Shown here piece by piece: positions 51,235 to 59,468 of a DNA stretch of 64,000 nt. The notes under the pieces are model-generated. The model did no database searches, was not told the DNA's origin, and saw nothing but the letters and a program-made list of their open reading frames with translations. How positions within the stretch are numbered: the first letter of the stretch is position 1; every line of letters begins with the position of its first letter. Location of the stretch: the NCBI RefSeq assembly GCF_001715295.1, contig NZ_MDKB01000004.1, forward strand, positions 570,749 to 634,748, given 5' to 3'. Source of the stretch: Streptomyces griseus (GTDB lineage Bacteria; Actinomycetota; Actinomycetes; Streptomycetales; Streptomycetaceae). The translations under genes were made by a program, and so were the position numbers.

Positions 51235-51989
51235 GCGCTGTGCCCTGCATGCGCCGGATCCTGGTCGTGCGCGTGGGTGTGCAGGTGGGGTTCCTCGCTG
51301 TCCTGACCGGTATGGAAGTGCGGGGCCATGGGGCCCGGGTCGACCGGGGTGTGCTCGCCGGTGCGGTAGTGGGCGAGGGTGTCGCGGACCCAGCCGGTCA
51401 GCGTCCGGACGGACGCCTCGTCGTGCCGGGACAGCGCGACCACCGGAGCACCCTGCCGTACGCTGCGCCCTTCGCGCGTCATGCGCTCGACGTCCACACC
51501 CACGTGCACGCCCAGGTCGGTCTTGTTGATGACGAGCAGGTCGGCGCGGGCGATGCCGGGACCGCCCTTACGTACTACGTCACCGCCGCCGGCGACGTCC
51601 AGGACGAATACCTGGGCGTCCACCAGAGCGGGCGAGAAGGTGGCGGTGAGGTTGTCTCCGCCGGATTCGATGATGACGAGATCCAGTGGGCCGAAGTCAG
51701 CCTCCAGGTCCTCGGCCGCCAGCAGGTTGGCCGTCACGTCGTCACGGATGGCGGTGTGGGGGCATGCGCCTGTCTCCACCGGGCGGATTCGTTCGGGGTC
51801 CAGCACACCGGCGCTCCTGAGGAAGCGCGCGTCCTCGTCGGTGTAGATGTCGTTCGTGATGACGCCCAGGCGCAGTTCGCCGGACAGCGCCCGGCACAGC
51901 GTTGCGATGAGTGAACTCTTCCCGGTGCCGACGGGGCCGGCTACGCCTAGGCGCATGGCACGGGCGGGGGCGGTGGTGTTCTCAGGCAC
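51231..51989 (-). CDS. ureG: Urease accessory GTPase UreG
   Basis: A 252-aa SIMIBI-class GTPase that powers nickel delivery. P-loop GVAGPVGTGKSSLIATLCRA, switch region VITNDIYTDEDARFLRSAGV, the metal-binding Cys-Pro-His in ETGACPHTAIRDDVT, DLVIIESGGDNLTATFSPAL, and the G4 motif LLVINKTDLGVHVGVDVERM are all present. A C-terminal His-rich tail (PHFHTGQDSEEPHLHTHAHD) is unusual for UreG and might substitute for the missing UreE nickel-binding chaperone (inference). Overlaps ureF and ureD. Confidence 0.96.
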   Translation of the reverse strand: MPENTTAPARAMRLGVAGPVGTGKSSLIATLCRALSGELRLGVITNDIYTDEDARFLRSAGVLDPERIRPVETGACPHTAIRDDVTANLLAAEDLEADFGPLDLVIIESGGDNLTATFSPALVDAQVFVLDVAGGGDVVRKGGPGIARADLLVINKTDLGVHVGVDVERMTREGRSVRQGAPVVALSRHDEASVRTLTGWVRDTLAHYRTGEHTPVDPGPMAPHFHTGQDSEEPHLHTHAHDQDPAHAGHSA

Positions 51990-52635
51990 TGAAGAGCCTT
52001 TCTGTGATGGTGTCGTGGGTCTCGGCCCAGCGTTCGATCAGGGGAGCGCCGGGGGCGGGAATCTGTTCCGGGAGGCGCAGGGGGGCGACCTTGCCGGCCA
52101 TCTTTTCGACGTTCGGGAGGAGTTCGCTCACCCATGCCGCGATGGTCAGCGGGTCCTGCGGTTCGAGCTTGAGCAGGGCCGCGGCCACGGTCTGGGCGTC
52201 GTCGTACCCGACGAGACGGGCCACGTCGGCCGGGTCCATTCCGGCGCGGTGCGCGAGCAGGCCGAGAACGACGGGGCGTGACCAGGTGCGTGCGTGAGCA
52301 TCGACAGGACCGGGCCAGAGCCTTTGCAGGACCCGTAGGTACCCGCGGCCCAGCCGTCGCCCGTTCGCCCGCAGTGCCGGGCTGGGGGTCCGGGCGGCCC
52401 AGGCGGCCTCAACCTCCGTGAGATCACCGTCGTTCGCCGCGACCGCGAGGGCGACGACGGCGGTGCCCGCCTCCACCATGGTGACGGTGCGAAGGCGCGA
52501 GCGCAGGTACGCGGGAACCTCGGCGGGTGCGATACCGGCCCGCAACGCCGGCTCGAGACCGGCGGACTGTGTATGTCCCCCGGACGGGAGCCTGGCGTCG
52601 CCGAGCAGGGCGAGCAGGAGCGGAGAGGCGCTCAC
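51982..52635 (-). CDS. ureF: Urease accessory protein UreF
   Basis: A 217-aa all-helical UreF. LLLALLGDARLPSGGHTQSA then GLEPALRAG is the family's N-terminal motif (LLxLSDxxLPxGxFxxSxGLE), and HRAGMDPADVARLVGYDDAQ then TVAAALLKLEPQDPLT lies in the C-terminal half. GTG 52635 is chosen because it lies eight bases past the ureC stop and gives the canonical start. UreF couples UreD and UreG. It overlaps ureG by eight bases. Confidence 0.92.
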   Translation of the reverse strand: MSASPLLLALLGDARLPSGGHTQSAGLEPALRAGIAPAEVPAYLRSRLRTVTMVEAGTAVVALAVAANDGDLTEVEAAWAARTPSPALRANGRRLGRGYLRVLQRLWPGPVDAHARTWSRPVVLGLLAHRAGMDPADVARLVGYDDAQTVAAALLKLEPQDPLTIAAWVSELLPNVEKMAGKVAPLRLPEQIPAPGAPLIERWAETHDTITERLFSA

Positions 52636-52642
52636 CGGGGCC

Positions 52643-54517
52643 TCAGAACAGCAGGTATCGCTGGGTGAGTGGCAGGCTCTTCGGTGGTCTCGGCTGGTCG
52701 AGGTACCAGAAACCGTTTCGGCTCTTGTGCCTGGTGAGGCTGTGTCCTTCTGACGGGTCGACTCCCGGGATTTCCACCGCGATCTTGAATGTGGCCGGAT
52801 CGATGTCGATGCCGAAGAGCCCGTCGTTGAAGACCATGTCCGCCTTCTTGACATCGTGGACGGGCTTGGCGCCCTTCAGCTCACGCCGCAGGCCAAGCGT
52901 GTCCTTCAGCGAGTCCTTGAACACGCCCTTGCCCCTCACCGTGCTGTACGGGTCGGTGCCGGGGGGCGGGTTGAGCGCCTTCTCGGAGACGAACGAGTAG
53001 GACAGTCGGCAGGCGATCGCGGCAGCCATCGCGGGCCGCAGGAAGGTCGGCTGCGGGGTCGACACCGCACCGTTGGGGTCGCCCAGGTTGCCGATCACCA
53101 TGGCACCGGCCTTGATGACCAGTTCGGGCCGTACGGCGAAGAAGCGCGGGTCCCACAGCACGAGGTCTGCGAGTTTGCCCTCCTTCACGGAACCGACGTA
53201 CTCGTCGATGCCGTGGGCGACAGCGGGGTTGATGGTGTACTTGGCCACGTAGCGCAGCGCACGGGCGTTGTCGCCCCGCCCCTGACCGGGACCGTAGAAG
53301 AAGTTCGCGTCCTTGAAGGTCGTGTGGCTCCACTCCTTCATGACGTGGGCGACCTGCCAGGTGCGGGTCACGACCTCGCCGATGCGGCCCATGGCCTGGG
53401 CGTCGGAGGAGGTGATGGAGATCGCGCCCATGTCGTGCAGCACGTCCTCGGCGAACATGGTGGTGGAACGGATCCGGGAGTCGGCGAAAGCCTGGTCGTT
53501 CTTGTTCCTGAGATCGAGGTGGTGGGCGGAGGCCAGCATGTCGATGTGCTCGGCCACCGTGTTCGCGGTGTACGGCAGCGTCGGGTTCGTGGAGGCGGGC
53601 AGGACGTTTGGCGCGGCGGCCACCTTCAGGATGTCGGGGGCGTGTCCGCCGCCGGCGCCCTCGGCGTGGAAGACGTGGATGCCGCGATCACCGATGGCGC
53701 CGAGGGTGGTCTCGACGAAGCCGGACTCGTTGAGGGAGTCGGCGTGGAGAGTGACCTGCAAGCCCCACTCCTCCCCGGCCCACAGCGCGGTGTCCAGCGC
53801 TGCCGGAGTGGCTCCCCAGTCCTCGTGGATCTTGTAGCCGCCGGCGCCTGCGAGTGCCTGTTCGTCCAGGCCGTCCTGGCTGACGGTGTTGCCCTTGCCC
53901 AGCAGCATCACGTTGACCGGCAGGTCGTCGAAGCTGCGGTGCAGGTTCACCAGGTGCTGCGGGCCGGGCGTCACGGTGGTCGCCTTGGATCCCTCGGAGG
54001 GGCCCACGCCGCCGCCGATCAGCGTGGTGGTCCCGGTGGACAGCGCTTCCATGACAGCCGAGGGGGAGATGTAGTGCACGTGAGTGTCGATGGCACCGGC
54101 GGTGAGGATCTTGCCCTCGCCGGAGATCACGTCCGTGGAAGTGCCGATCTCCAGGCCGGGGGTGACCTCGTCCATGACGTCGCTGTTGCCGGCCTTGCCG
54201 ATCGCGACGATCTTTCCGCCCTTGATCCCGACGTCGGCTCGTACGATGGAATTGCCGTTGCCCCGCTCCAGAGCGGGGGCGATGTCCAGAATGACGACGT
54301 TGGTGATCACGGTGTCGGGAGCCCCCTGCGCACTGGTGGTCATCCCTTGCAGCATCGACTCGCGGATGGTCTTGCCGCCGCCGAAGATCGCCTCGTCACC
54401 ACCGAACGTGAGGTCCTCGGTGACCTCGATCCAGAGGTTGGTGTCGCCCAGGCGGACCTGGTCGCCCACGGTGGGGCCGTAGGATTTCGCGTATTGCTCG
54501 CGGGTGATGTTCACCAT
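52643..54517 (-). CDS. ureC: Urease alpha subunit UreC, divergent
   Basis: A 624-aa catalytic subunit, about 50 residues longer than usual. Nickel ligands are intact: DTHVHYISP, the carbamylated Lys in GGYKIHEDWG, LHADSLNESGF, FHAEGAGGGHAPDI, and Asp in ITSSDAQAMGR. The mobile-flap motif, MVCHH in classical ureases, reads MLASAHHLD, so the flap Cys is Ala while the catalytic His remains. In Klebsiella urease a Cys-to-Ala change there is known to leave partial activity. The C terminus keeps LPLTQRYLLF. It should hydrolyse urea, but the divergence leaves room for altered activity. Confidence 0.93.
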   Translation of the reverse strand: MVNITREQYAKSYGPTVGDQVRLGDTNLWIEVTEDLTFGGDEAIFGGGKTIRESMLQGMTTSAQGAPDTVITNVVILDIAPALERGNGNSIVRADVGIKGGKIVAIGKAGNSDVMDEVTPGLEIGTSTDVISGEGKILTAGAIDTHVHYISPSAVMEALSTGTTTLIGGGVGPSEGSKATTVTPGPQHLVNLHRSFDDLPVNVMLLGKGNTVSQDGLDEQALAGAGGYKIHEDWGATPAALDTALWAGEEWGLQVTLHADSLNESGFVETTLGAIGDRGIHVFHAEGAGGGHAPDILKVAAAPNVLPASTNPTLPYTANTVAEHIDMLASAHHLDLRNKNDQAFADSRIRSTTMFAEDVLHDMGAISITSSDAQAMGRIGEVVTRTWQVAHVMKEWSHTTFKDANFFYGPGQGRGDNARALRYVAKYTINPAVAHGIDEYVGSVKEGKLADLVLWDPRFFAVRPELVIKAGAMVIGNLGDPNGAVSTPQPTFLRPAMAAAIACRLSYSFVSEKALNPPPGTDPYSTVRGKGVFKDSLKDTLGLRRELKGAKPVHDVKKADMVFNDGLFGIDIDPATFKIAVEIPGVDPSEGHSLTRHKSRNGFWYLDQPRPPKSLPLTQRYLLF

Positions 54518-54550
54518 CGTGTGCCTCCAGCTGGGTGTACGAGGGCCGTG

Positions 54551-55150
54551 TCAGTCGAGGGCGATGTCGTCAGCCGGCTTGTCCTTCCGCAGGCCCGGCA
54601 CTTGCCGCCTCCCGCCGATGGGCACGACGTCGATCGCCTCGCTGGGTGCGTTCTCGGGGCTGAACCGCATGGAGTCCCCCGGAGCGATGTCCAGGCGGCA
54701 TCCCCAAGGTGCTTCCCCAGGCGTCTTCGACCGGTCGTACGCCAGCTCACGGGCTGCGGCGATCTGATCCTTTCTCAGGCGCTGAGGGTCGGTCAGAACG
54801 GCCTCGGCTTCGGTAGCGGAGTCCAGGTCGGTGAAGAACAGCAGGTCCTCATTGACTTCGGCCAGATGGAAGTGCGAGCCGATCTGGATATCGCGGTCAC
54901 CGACGTTGACCACATAGACGACGGCCGTGTCGGTTGGTGAGTTGAGCACATGCACTGCGGACGGGTCCCTGACCCACACTCCTCCCACCTTGTACCGGGA
55001 GAAGCCATGGGACTGGCCCGGGTCCAGGGACGAGGGCGGTACGGTTACCTGCTCCGGACGGTGATGGGCCGAGTAGCAGGGGCACGTACTCGGACACGTG
55101 ACCGACGCGGTCACCGGAGGCTTCGGGGCCAGCGGCTGGAAGTAAGGCAT
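54551..55150 (-). CDS. ureB: Urease beta subunit UreB, extended
   Basis: A 199-aa protein, roughly twice the usual UreB length. The core VVYVVNVGDRDIQIGSHFHL then AEVNEDLLFFTDLD corresponds to the family GDRPxQVGSHxHFxExNxxLxFDR, and WGCRLDIAPGDSMRFSPENA then IDVVPIGGRRQVPGL to GxRLxIPAGxxVRFEPG...ALGGRRxVxG. There is an N-terminal extension of about 55 residues and an insertion between the two blocks (LTDPQRLRKDQIAAARELAY). Structural subunit of UreABC. ATG 55150; 33 bases separate it from ureC. Confidence 0.88.
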   Translation of the reverse strand: MPYFQPLAPKPPVTASVTCPSTCPCYSAHHRPEQVTVPPSSLDPGQSHGFSRYKVGGVWVRDPSAVHVLNSPTDTAVVYVVNVGDRDIQIGSHFHLAEVNEDLLFFTDLDSATEAEAVLTDPQRLRKDQIAAARELAYDRSKTPGEAPWGCRLDIAPGDSMRFSPENAPSEAIDVVPIGGRRQVPGLRKDKPADDIALD

Positions 55151-55160
55151 GGACTCGACC

Positions 55161-55547
55161 TCAGCAGATGGGAGCGGACAGCGGGGCGGCCTTCGGCGCG
55201 CGGATCGGGTCGTAGAGGGTGACGAGCTTGCGCCCGTCGGGAAAGGTCGCCTCGACCTGGAGGATGTCGAGCATCTCGGGCACGCCCTCCATGACGTCGT
55301 CGGTCGTCAGGACGCTCTCGCCCCGGCCCGGCGTGTCCCCCTTCCGCTGCTCCAGGGGAACGTCGGCATCGCTCATCATCTGGTCGACGGTGTAATTGCC
55401 CGCCCGCGCCTCCTCGATGACCCAGCAACTGATGTACGCCACCGCCTCGGGGTAGTTCAGCCTGAGGCCACGCTCCTTGCGGTAGCTGGCCAGCATCCCG
55501 GCCACACTCAGCAGCAATTTCTCCTGCTCTGAGGGAATCAGGTGCAT
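55161..55547 (-). CDS. ureA: Urease gamma subunit UreA
   Basis: A 128-aa gamma subunit. MHLIPSEQEKLLLSVAGMLA then SYRKERGLRLNYPEAVAYIS matches the canonical MxLTPxExxKLLxxxAxxxAxxRxxRGLxLNYPEAxAxI. VMEGVPEMLDILQVEATFPD then GRKLVTLYDPIRA is the second conserved block. It is about 28 residues longer than usual at the C terminus. ATG 55547 has GAGGAG upstream. First gene of the ureABCFGD operon. Confidence 0.94.
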   Translation of the reverse strand: MHLIPSEQEKLLLSVAGMLASYRKERGLRLNYPEAVAYISCWVIEEARAGNYTVDQMMSDADVPLEQRKGDTPGRGESVLTTDDVMEGVPEMLDILQVEATFPDGRKLVTLYDPIRAPKAAPLSAPIC

Positions 55548-55989
55548 TCGTGCTCCTCTGCGGTCGTGAGAGTGCCCTGGCCCCAAGAGAGACAGCGGCA
55601 CCATGCGTCCCCGAACCACGCCCGCGTACAGGCGCAACCCCCTCGACAAGCGCCTTGCGGGGCTGAGCACCGCCGCGTCCCCGGCGGTGGCCACCTGGAC
55701 GAGCAGGTGCATCTGCGCGTGAACTCCTGCGGTTTCCCTGATCCAGGCATGAACATAAATCGGCAGCGCGATACGGCTCCACCGGTTCCCCAGCCGAACC
55801 TTCCCGCGCTACAGACGATCATCACGCCACAGACCAGCAGGGTGCCGCACAACCGCGCAGTCGCCCCCGAACGGACACCAAAGAGATCATTTGACCGAAT
55901 ACGTCATCCGAACCCGCATCGGACTCTCACGCCGTACTGAGCCACTCCAAGCTGGCGATGCTGACCACGAGTTGGACAACCCTGCACAA
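55548..55989. other. Urease operon upstream region
   Basis: 442 bases without a gene. It should hold the ureA promoter on the minus strand; I could not pick convincing -35/-10 boxes or a nickel- or nitrogen-type operator. Confidence 0.4.
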
Positions 55990-56228
55990 CGACGAAGCTC
56001 CTGATGGACGGGTGGGAGCCGGCAGGCCGTCCGGGTCCCGTTTCGGGCCGCGGCCTCAAACAGGGGAAGTACCGGCACCACACCACCCACGCCAAGATCC
56101 GTTGCCTTGGCGAGCAGGCCAGGGCCACCCTCAAGGGCTGGCGCCTCCTGCGGAAACTCCGCTGCAGCACCAACCGCATCACCAACATCGTGAAGGCCGT
56201 CCTCGTCCTTCACCACGCGCCAGGATGA
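55990..56228 (+). pseudogene. DDE transposase C-terminal remnant
   Basis: The frame THAKIRCLGEQARATLKGWR then LLRKLRCSTNRITNIVKAVL is the C terminus of IS5-like transposase-family proteins (HAKIRALGEQAMATLKTWRLLRKLRCST). Just past the stop, GATGAGGTGGGAAAAGG and CTCACTG (56224-56247) resembles the inverted-repeat end of that element. The rest of the gene is absent. Confidence 0.75.
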
Positions 56229-56277
56229 GGTGGGAAAAGGCTCACTGTCGGGGCGAGCGTGCGCACTGTCCCGTTGT

Positions 56278-57366
56278 TCAGGCCGTCCTTTGCTTGTCCG
56301 TGGGTTCGCGGTCGTCCCGGTCCACGACGCCGGTTTCCATGACGGCGGTGCTGTTGTAGAGGGTGGAGGGCTTGGCCCCGGCTGTGTGCGTGAGGTAGGA
56401 GCACGAGCCGAGAAGCGTGAAACTGTTCCGGTCGAAGATCCACTCGTCCCGAGTTGCGGTGCCGGTCTCCTCGCGGGTGATTCCGATCCCGTGGCGCCCG
56501 GCAGCGTCGGTGGCGTCGGGAGTCACGCTCACGCCTGGGATCGTGGCGACGGTCTTGTACAGGGCCGCGGCATTGGCCGGCGGCATGACAGTTTCGTTCA
56601 GGAGATCGCCGATCTTCCTGAAGACGGCCTGGTCCTTCGATTCGTTTTCGAGGGTTCGAGTCCGGGCGTAGAGCAGTGTGCGCAGAGCGTCGGTGTCGGT
56701 GGGCAGCTTGGCCAGCCACTGGTAGGTGGGCCGGTCGATTCCGGCAGGGATTCCATGTTCCGCACTGCCGTCAGGGGCGGCCGTCTCGATGGGAATCCGC
56801 TGCCCGGACATGGAAACACCCTTTCCGGACTCACGGATCACCCCGGTGCGAGTAATCGGTGCGGAGTCCTGCGACACCCAGATTTCGCGGCGGTGTGGAG
56901 CGCCGAGCTTCACCGGTCCGTCGAAGGCGCCTTCGTTGCTGCGGACCAGGCTTCGGACGTAGACGAATTGGTCGTCGCGGATCGGATTGACGTCGACTTC
57001 CATGGACGCGGCGGCGATGCGGTCGAGCGTGAGCACCACGCCGTTCGCCGCGGCGTGGTGCGCGTCGGTCGCCTCTGCCTTGGCGCCCGGTTCCTGCTCC
57101 GTGCCGGGAAGCGTGAGGGTCAGGGCGCCGGCGAGGGCCATGGCCGTGGCGGGCAGCAGGAAGACCGGACGCAGCCACCGCCACTGAAGCGCAGGCGTCG
57201 CCGGGGTGGGGGCGGCCGTCTGCTCCTGGTCGATCTCGCGCAGCAGCACGTTCCGGTGGTGGAGGTGGCGGGCGGGCGGGAGGTCCCATTCGGGTGCGTC
57301 CGGCAACAGCCCGCGCAGATGTGCGGCGTCGTCGCGGGAACCGTCATGGCGGTGTGAAGCAGTCAT
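56278..57366 (-). CDS. CU044_5270-family membrane protein
   Basis: A 362-aa protein. An N-terminal cytosolic segment (DDAAHLRGLLPDAPEWDLPP, HLHHRNVLLREID) precedes one membrane helix (FLLPATAMALAGALTLTLPG) and a large extracytoplasmic domain (FVYVRSLVRSNEGAFDGPVK, REIWVSQDSAP, GIPAGIDRPTYQWLAKLPTD, IPGVSVTPDATDAAGRHGIG). This is the actinobacterial CU044_5270 family, almost always encoded after an ECF sigma factor; an anti-sigma-like or sensor role is suspected but unproven. Its ATG overlaps the sigma stop (four bases). Confidence 0.88.
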   Translation of the reverse strand: MTASHRHDGSRDDAAHLRGLLPDAPEWDLPPARHLHHRNVLLREIDQEQTAAPTPATPALQWRWLRPVFLLPATAMALAGALTLTLPGTEQEPGAKAEATDAHHAAANGVVLTLDRIAAASMEVDVNPIRDDQFVYVRSLVRSNEGAFDGPVKLGAPHRREIWVSQDSAPITRTGVIRESGKGVSMSGQRIPIETAAPDGSAEHGIPAGIDRPTYQWLAKLPTDTDALRTLLYARTRTLENESKDQAVFRKIGDLLNETVMPPANAAALYKTVATIPGVSVTPDATDAAGRHGIGITREETGTATRDEWIFDRNSFTLLGSCSYLTHTAGAKPSTLYNSTAVMETGVVDRDDREPTDKQRTA

Positions 57367-57995
57367 CGGTTTTCCTCCTGTGAGCACGAGGCCGCGAATG
57401 CGGCCTGCCTCTTTACCTCTCCGCGGGGGCCGTGCGGTTCCATGTTCTTTGCACTGAGCCGATCGAGCCGTCGGCGGGCGCGCGCGAGCCGGGAGCGCAC
57501 GGTGCCCAGGGGAATGTCCAGTGCCTCGGCGCACTCCTGGTAGGTGAGGCCGGACCACACGCACAGGACGAGAACTTCACGGTCCTGGCTGCGCAGTCCG
57601 CTCAGGGCGCTGTGGACCACGGCCAGCCTGCGGGCGTCGTCGATCCGGCCAGCGCTCTCCTCGGCGAAGTCCGTCACCGTAGGTGGAGCCGGTTGGCGTG
57701 AGAGGAACTGGCGCTGTCGGCGCAGGCGGCGTGTGGCATTGTGCGCCTTATGCGTGGCGATCCCCAGGAGCCACGGTCTGAGCGACCCGCCCTCGGGGTT
57801 CAGGGAGGCTCGGGTCCGCCACGCGGCGAGGAACGTCTCGGACATGATGTCCTCCGCCAGTGACCAGTCCCCGGTCAGCCGCAGCCCATGGTTGTACACC
57901 GCACGCGCGTGTGCGTCGTACAGGGTGCCGAACGCATCGCGGTCCCCGGCTCTCATGCGCGCACGTAGCTCATCATCTCGATCTGTGTCTCTCAC
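57363..57995 (-). CDS. ECF-type RNA polymerase sigma factor
   Basis: A 210-aa sigma-70 family protein. Region 2 is DAFGTLYDAHARAVYNHGLR then LTGDWSLAEDIMSETFLAAW, and region 4 is LSGLRSQDREVLVLCVWSGL then TYQECAEALDIPLGTVRSRL. No signal or extra C-terminal SnoaL domain. GTG 57995 has GGAGAG seven bases upstream. Translationally coupled to the CU044_5270 gene, its probable regulator. Confidence 0.92.
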   Translation of the reverse strand: MRDTDRDDELRARMRAGDRDAFGTLYDAHARAVYNHGLRLTGDWSLAEDIMSETFLAAWRTRASLNPEGGSLRPWLLGIATHKAHNATRRLRRQRQFLSRQPAPPTVTDFAEESAGRIDDARRLAVVHSALSGLRSQDREVLVLCVWSGLTYQECAEALDIPLGTVRSRLARARRRLDRLSAKNMEPHGPRGEVKRQAAFAASCSQEENR

Positions 57996-58099
57996 ACCAT
58001 GTACTCTCCGCAGCCCCGCCGGGGTTCCCGTGGCCTGCGTCACACCCCTTCCGAGCCGGCACCACTCCTCAGGGGGATCTCTCCTGCGCCCGCGCAAAC

Positions 58100-58500
58100 G
58101 GGCACACCCCCGGAGCGATGTCCTGTGACCACTCGCCAGGGTGACCGGACCGCAGTGCACCTGAGGCGGTGTTCTGCTTCTTCTTGCCGGACACGAACGC
58201 CTTGCGGCCCGCTCGTCCGGCCCGGGGACGGCGCACCTGTACCTCGGTGCCGTCGACGCGTAGGCCCCACCCCCGCGGCCTCGGCGGAGGCGAGGACGTC
58301 GGCCAGGGTACGCAGCCGCACACCGGGCCGCTGCGGGACGGCGAAGCCACGCCGGGCCGGCAGCGGACGGACCTCGTGGATCGCGCGGGTGACGGTGGGC
58401 CGGGTCACCCGACACCGCTCGGCCGGCGCCGCCTGCGGCAGTCCGGCCCGCACAGCCCACGGGTCGAGGCTGATGACGCTGCCGAGGATGTCGGCCTGTG
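58100..58500 (-). pseudogene. IS5-like transposase-family remnant
   Basis: Minus-strand frames give ADILGSVISLDPWAVRAGLP, then CRVTRPTVTRAIHEVRPLPA, RRGFAVPQRPGVRLRTLADV and, after a frame change, RVDGTEVQVRRPRAGRAGRK, AFVSGKKKQNT. These are the HTH and first-Asp (DGTE) blocks of the Streptomyces transposase-family DDE proteins. The C-terminal catalytic half is missing. Confidence 0.75.
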
Positions 58501-58546
58501 GCGCCGCCGCGCCTCTCGGGTCCCGGCACCCCGGCCGGCTTGCAGG

Positions 58547-59446
58547 TCAGGTCGCAGGGACGGGCCGCAGCCGGTAGGCGCCTCCGTGTGCGACGACACG
58601 GCCGGCTGTGGGTGGGGCGAAGTGGGTGCCGAGGAGGAGGGTGTCCGTGTCGGCGAGGGAAGCGAGCAGTGCCCCGCGGGTGGTCTCGGCCTGCCGGGGG
58701 TCGACGTCCACGCAGGCGCCGATGGCGGGATGGGCGAGTTGGACCGGGTGGTGAATGCAGTCACCGGTGATCAGCGCCGTTTCACCCTGACTTCTCAGTT
58801 CGACCGCGACATGGCCGGGGGTGTGGCCGGGGGTGGGGACCAGACGCAGGCCCGGGGTGATCCGCACGCCCTCGGCCGGGACGTCGACCAGGTCGAGCAG
58901 ACCGGCCTGCTCGACCGGGATCACCGAGTCGCGGAACATCTGGCGGCGCGCCTCCTCCATGTCGTACGCGGCCCAGAACTCCCTTTCTGCGCGTGCGGTG
59001 AGGTAGCGCGCCTCGGGGAACGTGGGGACCCACTCGCCGTCCGTCTTCCGGGTGTTCCAGCCGACGTGGTCGGCGTGCAGGTGGGTGAGGACCACCAGGT
59101 CGACGGAGCCGGGCGGGAAGCCGGCGGCGGTCAGGCGCTCGGGGAAGTCGGTGCGCAGGTTGTGCCAGGCCGGGTTGGCCCGTTCCTTGCCGTTGCCGAT
59201 GCCGGTGTCGATGAGCACGCGCAGCCCGTCCACGGTGAACGCGAAACTGTGGCTGTCGATGTGGAGGATGCCGTCGTCGCCGGCGAAGTGGGGGCGCAGC
59301 CAGTCCTGTTCGGCTACCACCTGCGGAGTGGCGTCGGGCAGCAGCCAGGGTCCGGTCGCGGGCGGCAGCAGTGTTTCGTCGATGCGGTGGACGGTGATGT
59401 CGCCCACGGCCCAGGAGGGGATGGGGGTGTCCGAGGGGCTGTGCAT
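58547..59446 (-). CDS. MBL-fold metallo-hydrolase
   Basis: A 299-aa metallo-beta-lactamase-fold enzyme. The metal site is LVVLTHLHADHVGWNTRK (HxHxDH), with further ligands in PTPGHTPGHVAVELRSQG and ALITGDCIHHPVQLAHPAIG, and LLGTHFAPPTAG gives the last His. The N terminus WAVGDITVHRIDETLLPP and IDTGIGNGKERANPAWHN match the AttM/AidC-like or alkyl-hydrolase subgroup, so lactone or amide hydrolysis is possible. It lies 22 bases after the MFS stop and is probably co-transcribed with it. Confidence 0.92.
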   Translation of the reverse strand: MHSPSDTPIPSWAVGDITVHRIDETLLPPATGPWLLPDATPQVVAEQDWLRPHFAGDDGILHIDSHSFAFTVDGLRVLIDTGIGNGKERANPAWHNLRTDFPERLTAAGFPPGSVDLVVLTHLHADHVGWNTRKTDGEWVPTFPEARYLTARAEREFWAAYDMEEARRQMFRDSVIPVEQAGLLDLVDVPAEGVRITPGLRLVPTPGHTPGHVAVELRSQGETALITGDCIHHPVQLAHPAIGACVDVDPRQAETTRGALLASLADTDTLLLGTHFAPPTAGRVVAHGGAYRLRPVPAT

Positions 59447-59468
59447 GATCTGTCTCTTCCTTCGATCT

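Noticed and set aside
52856..54940. A 694-codon plus-strand frame opposite ureC/ureB
   Set aside because: Antisense shadow of the urease genes; composition is low-complexity and no start signal is present.
56640..56670. tRNA T-loop-like GGGTTCGAGTCC
   Set aside because: It lies inside the CU044_5270 coding sequence and no acceptor, D-arm or anticodon arm can be folded around it.
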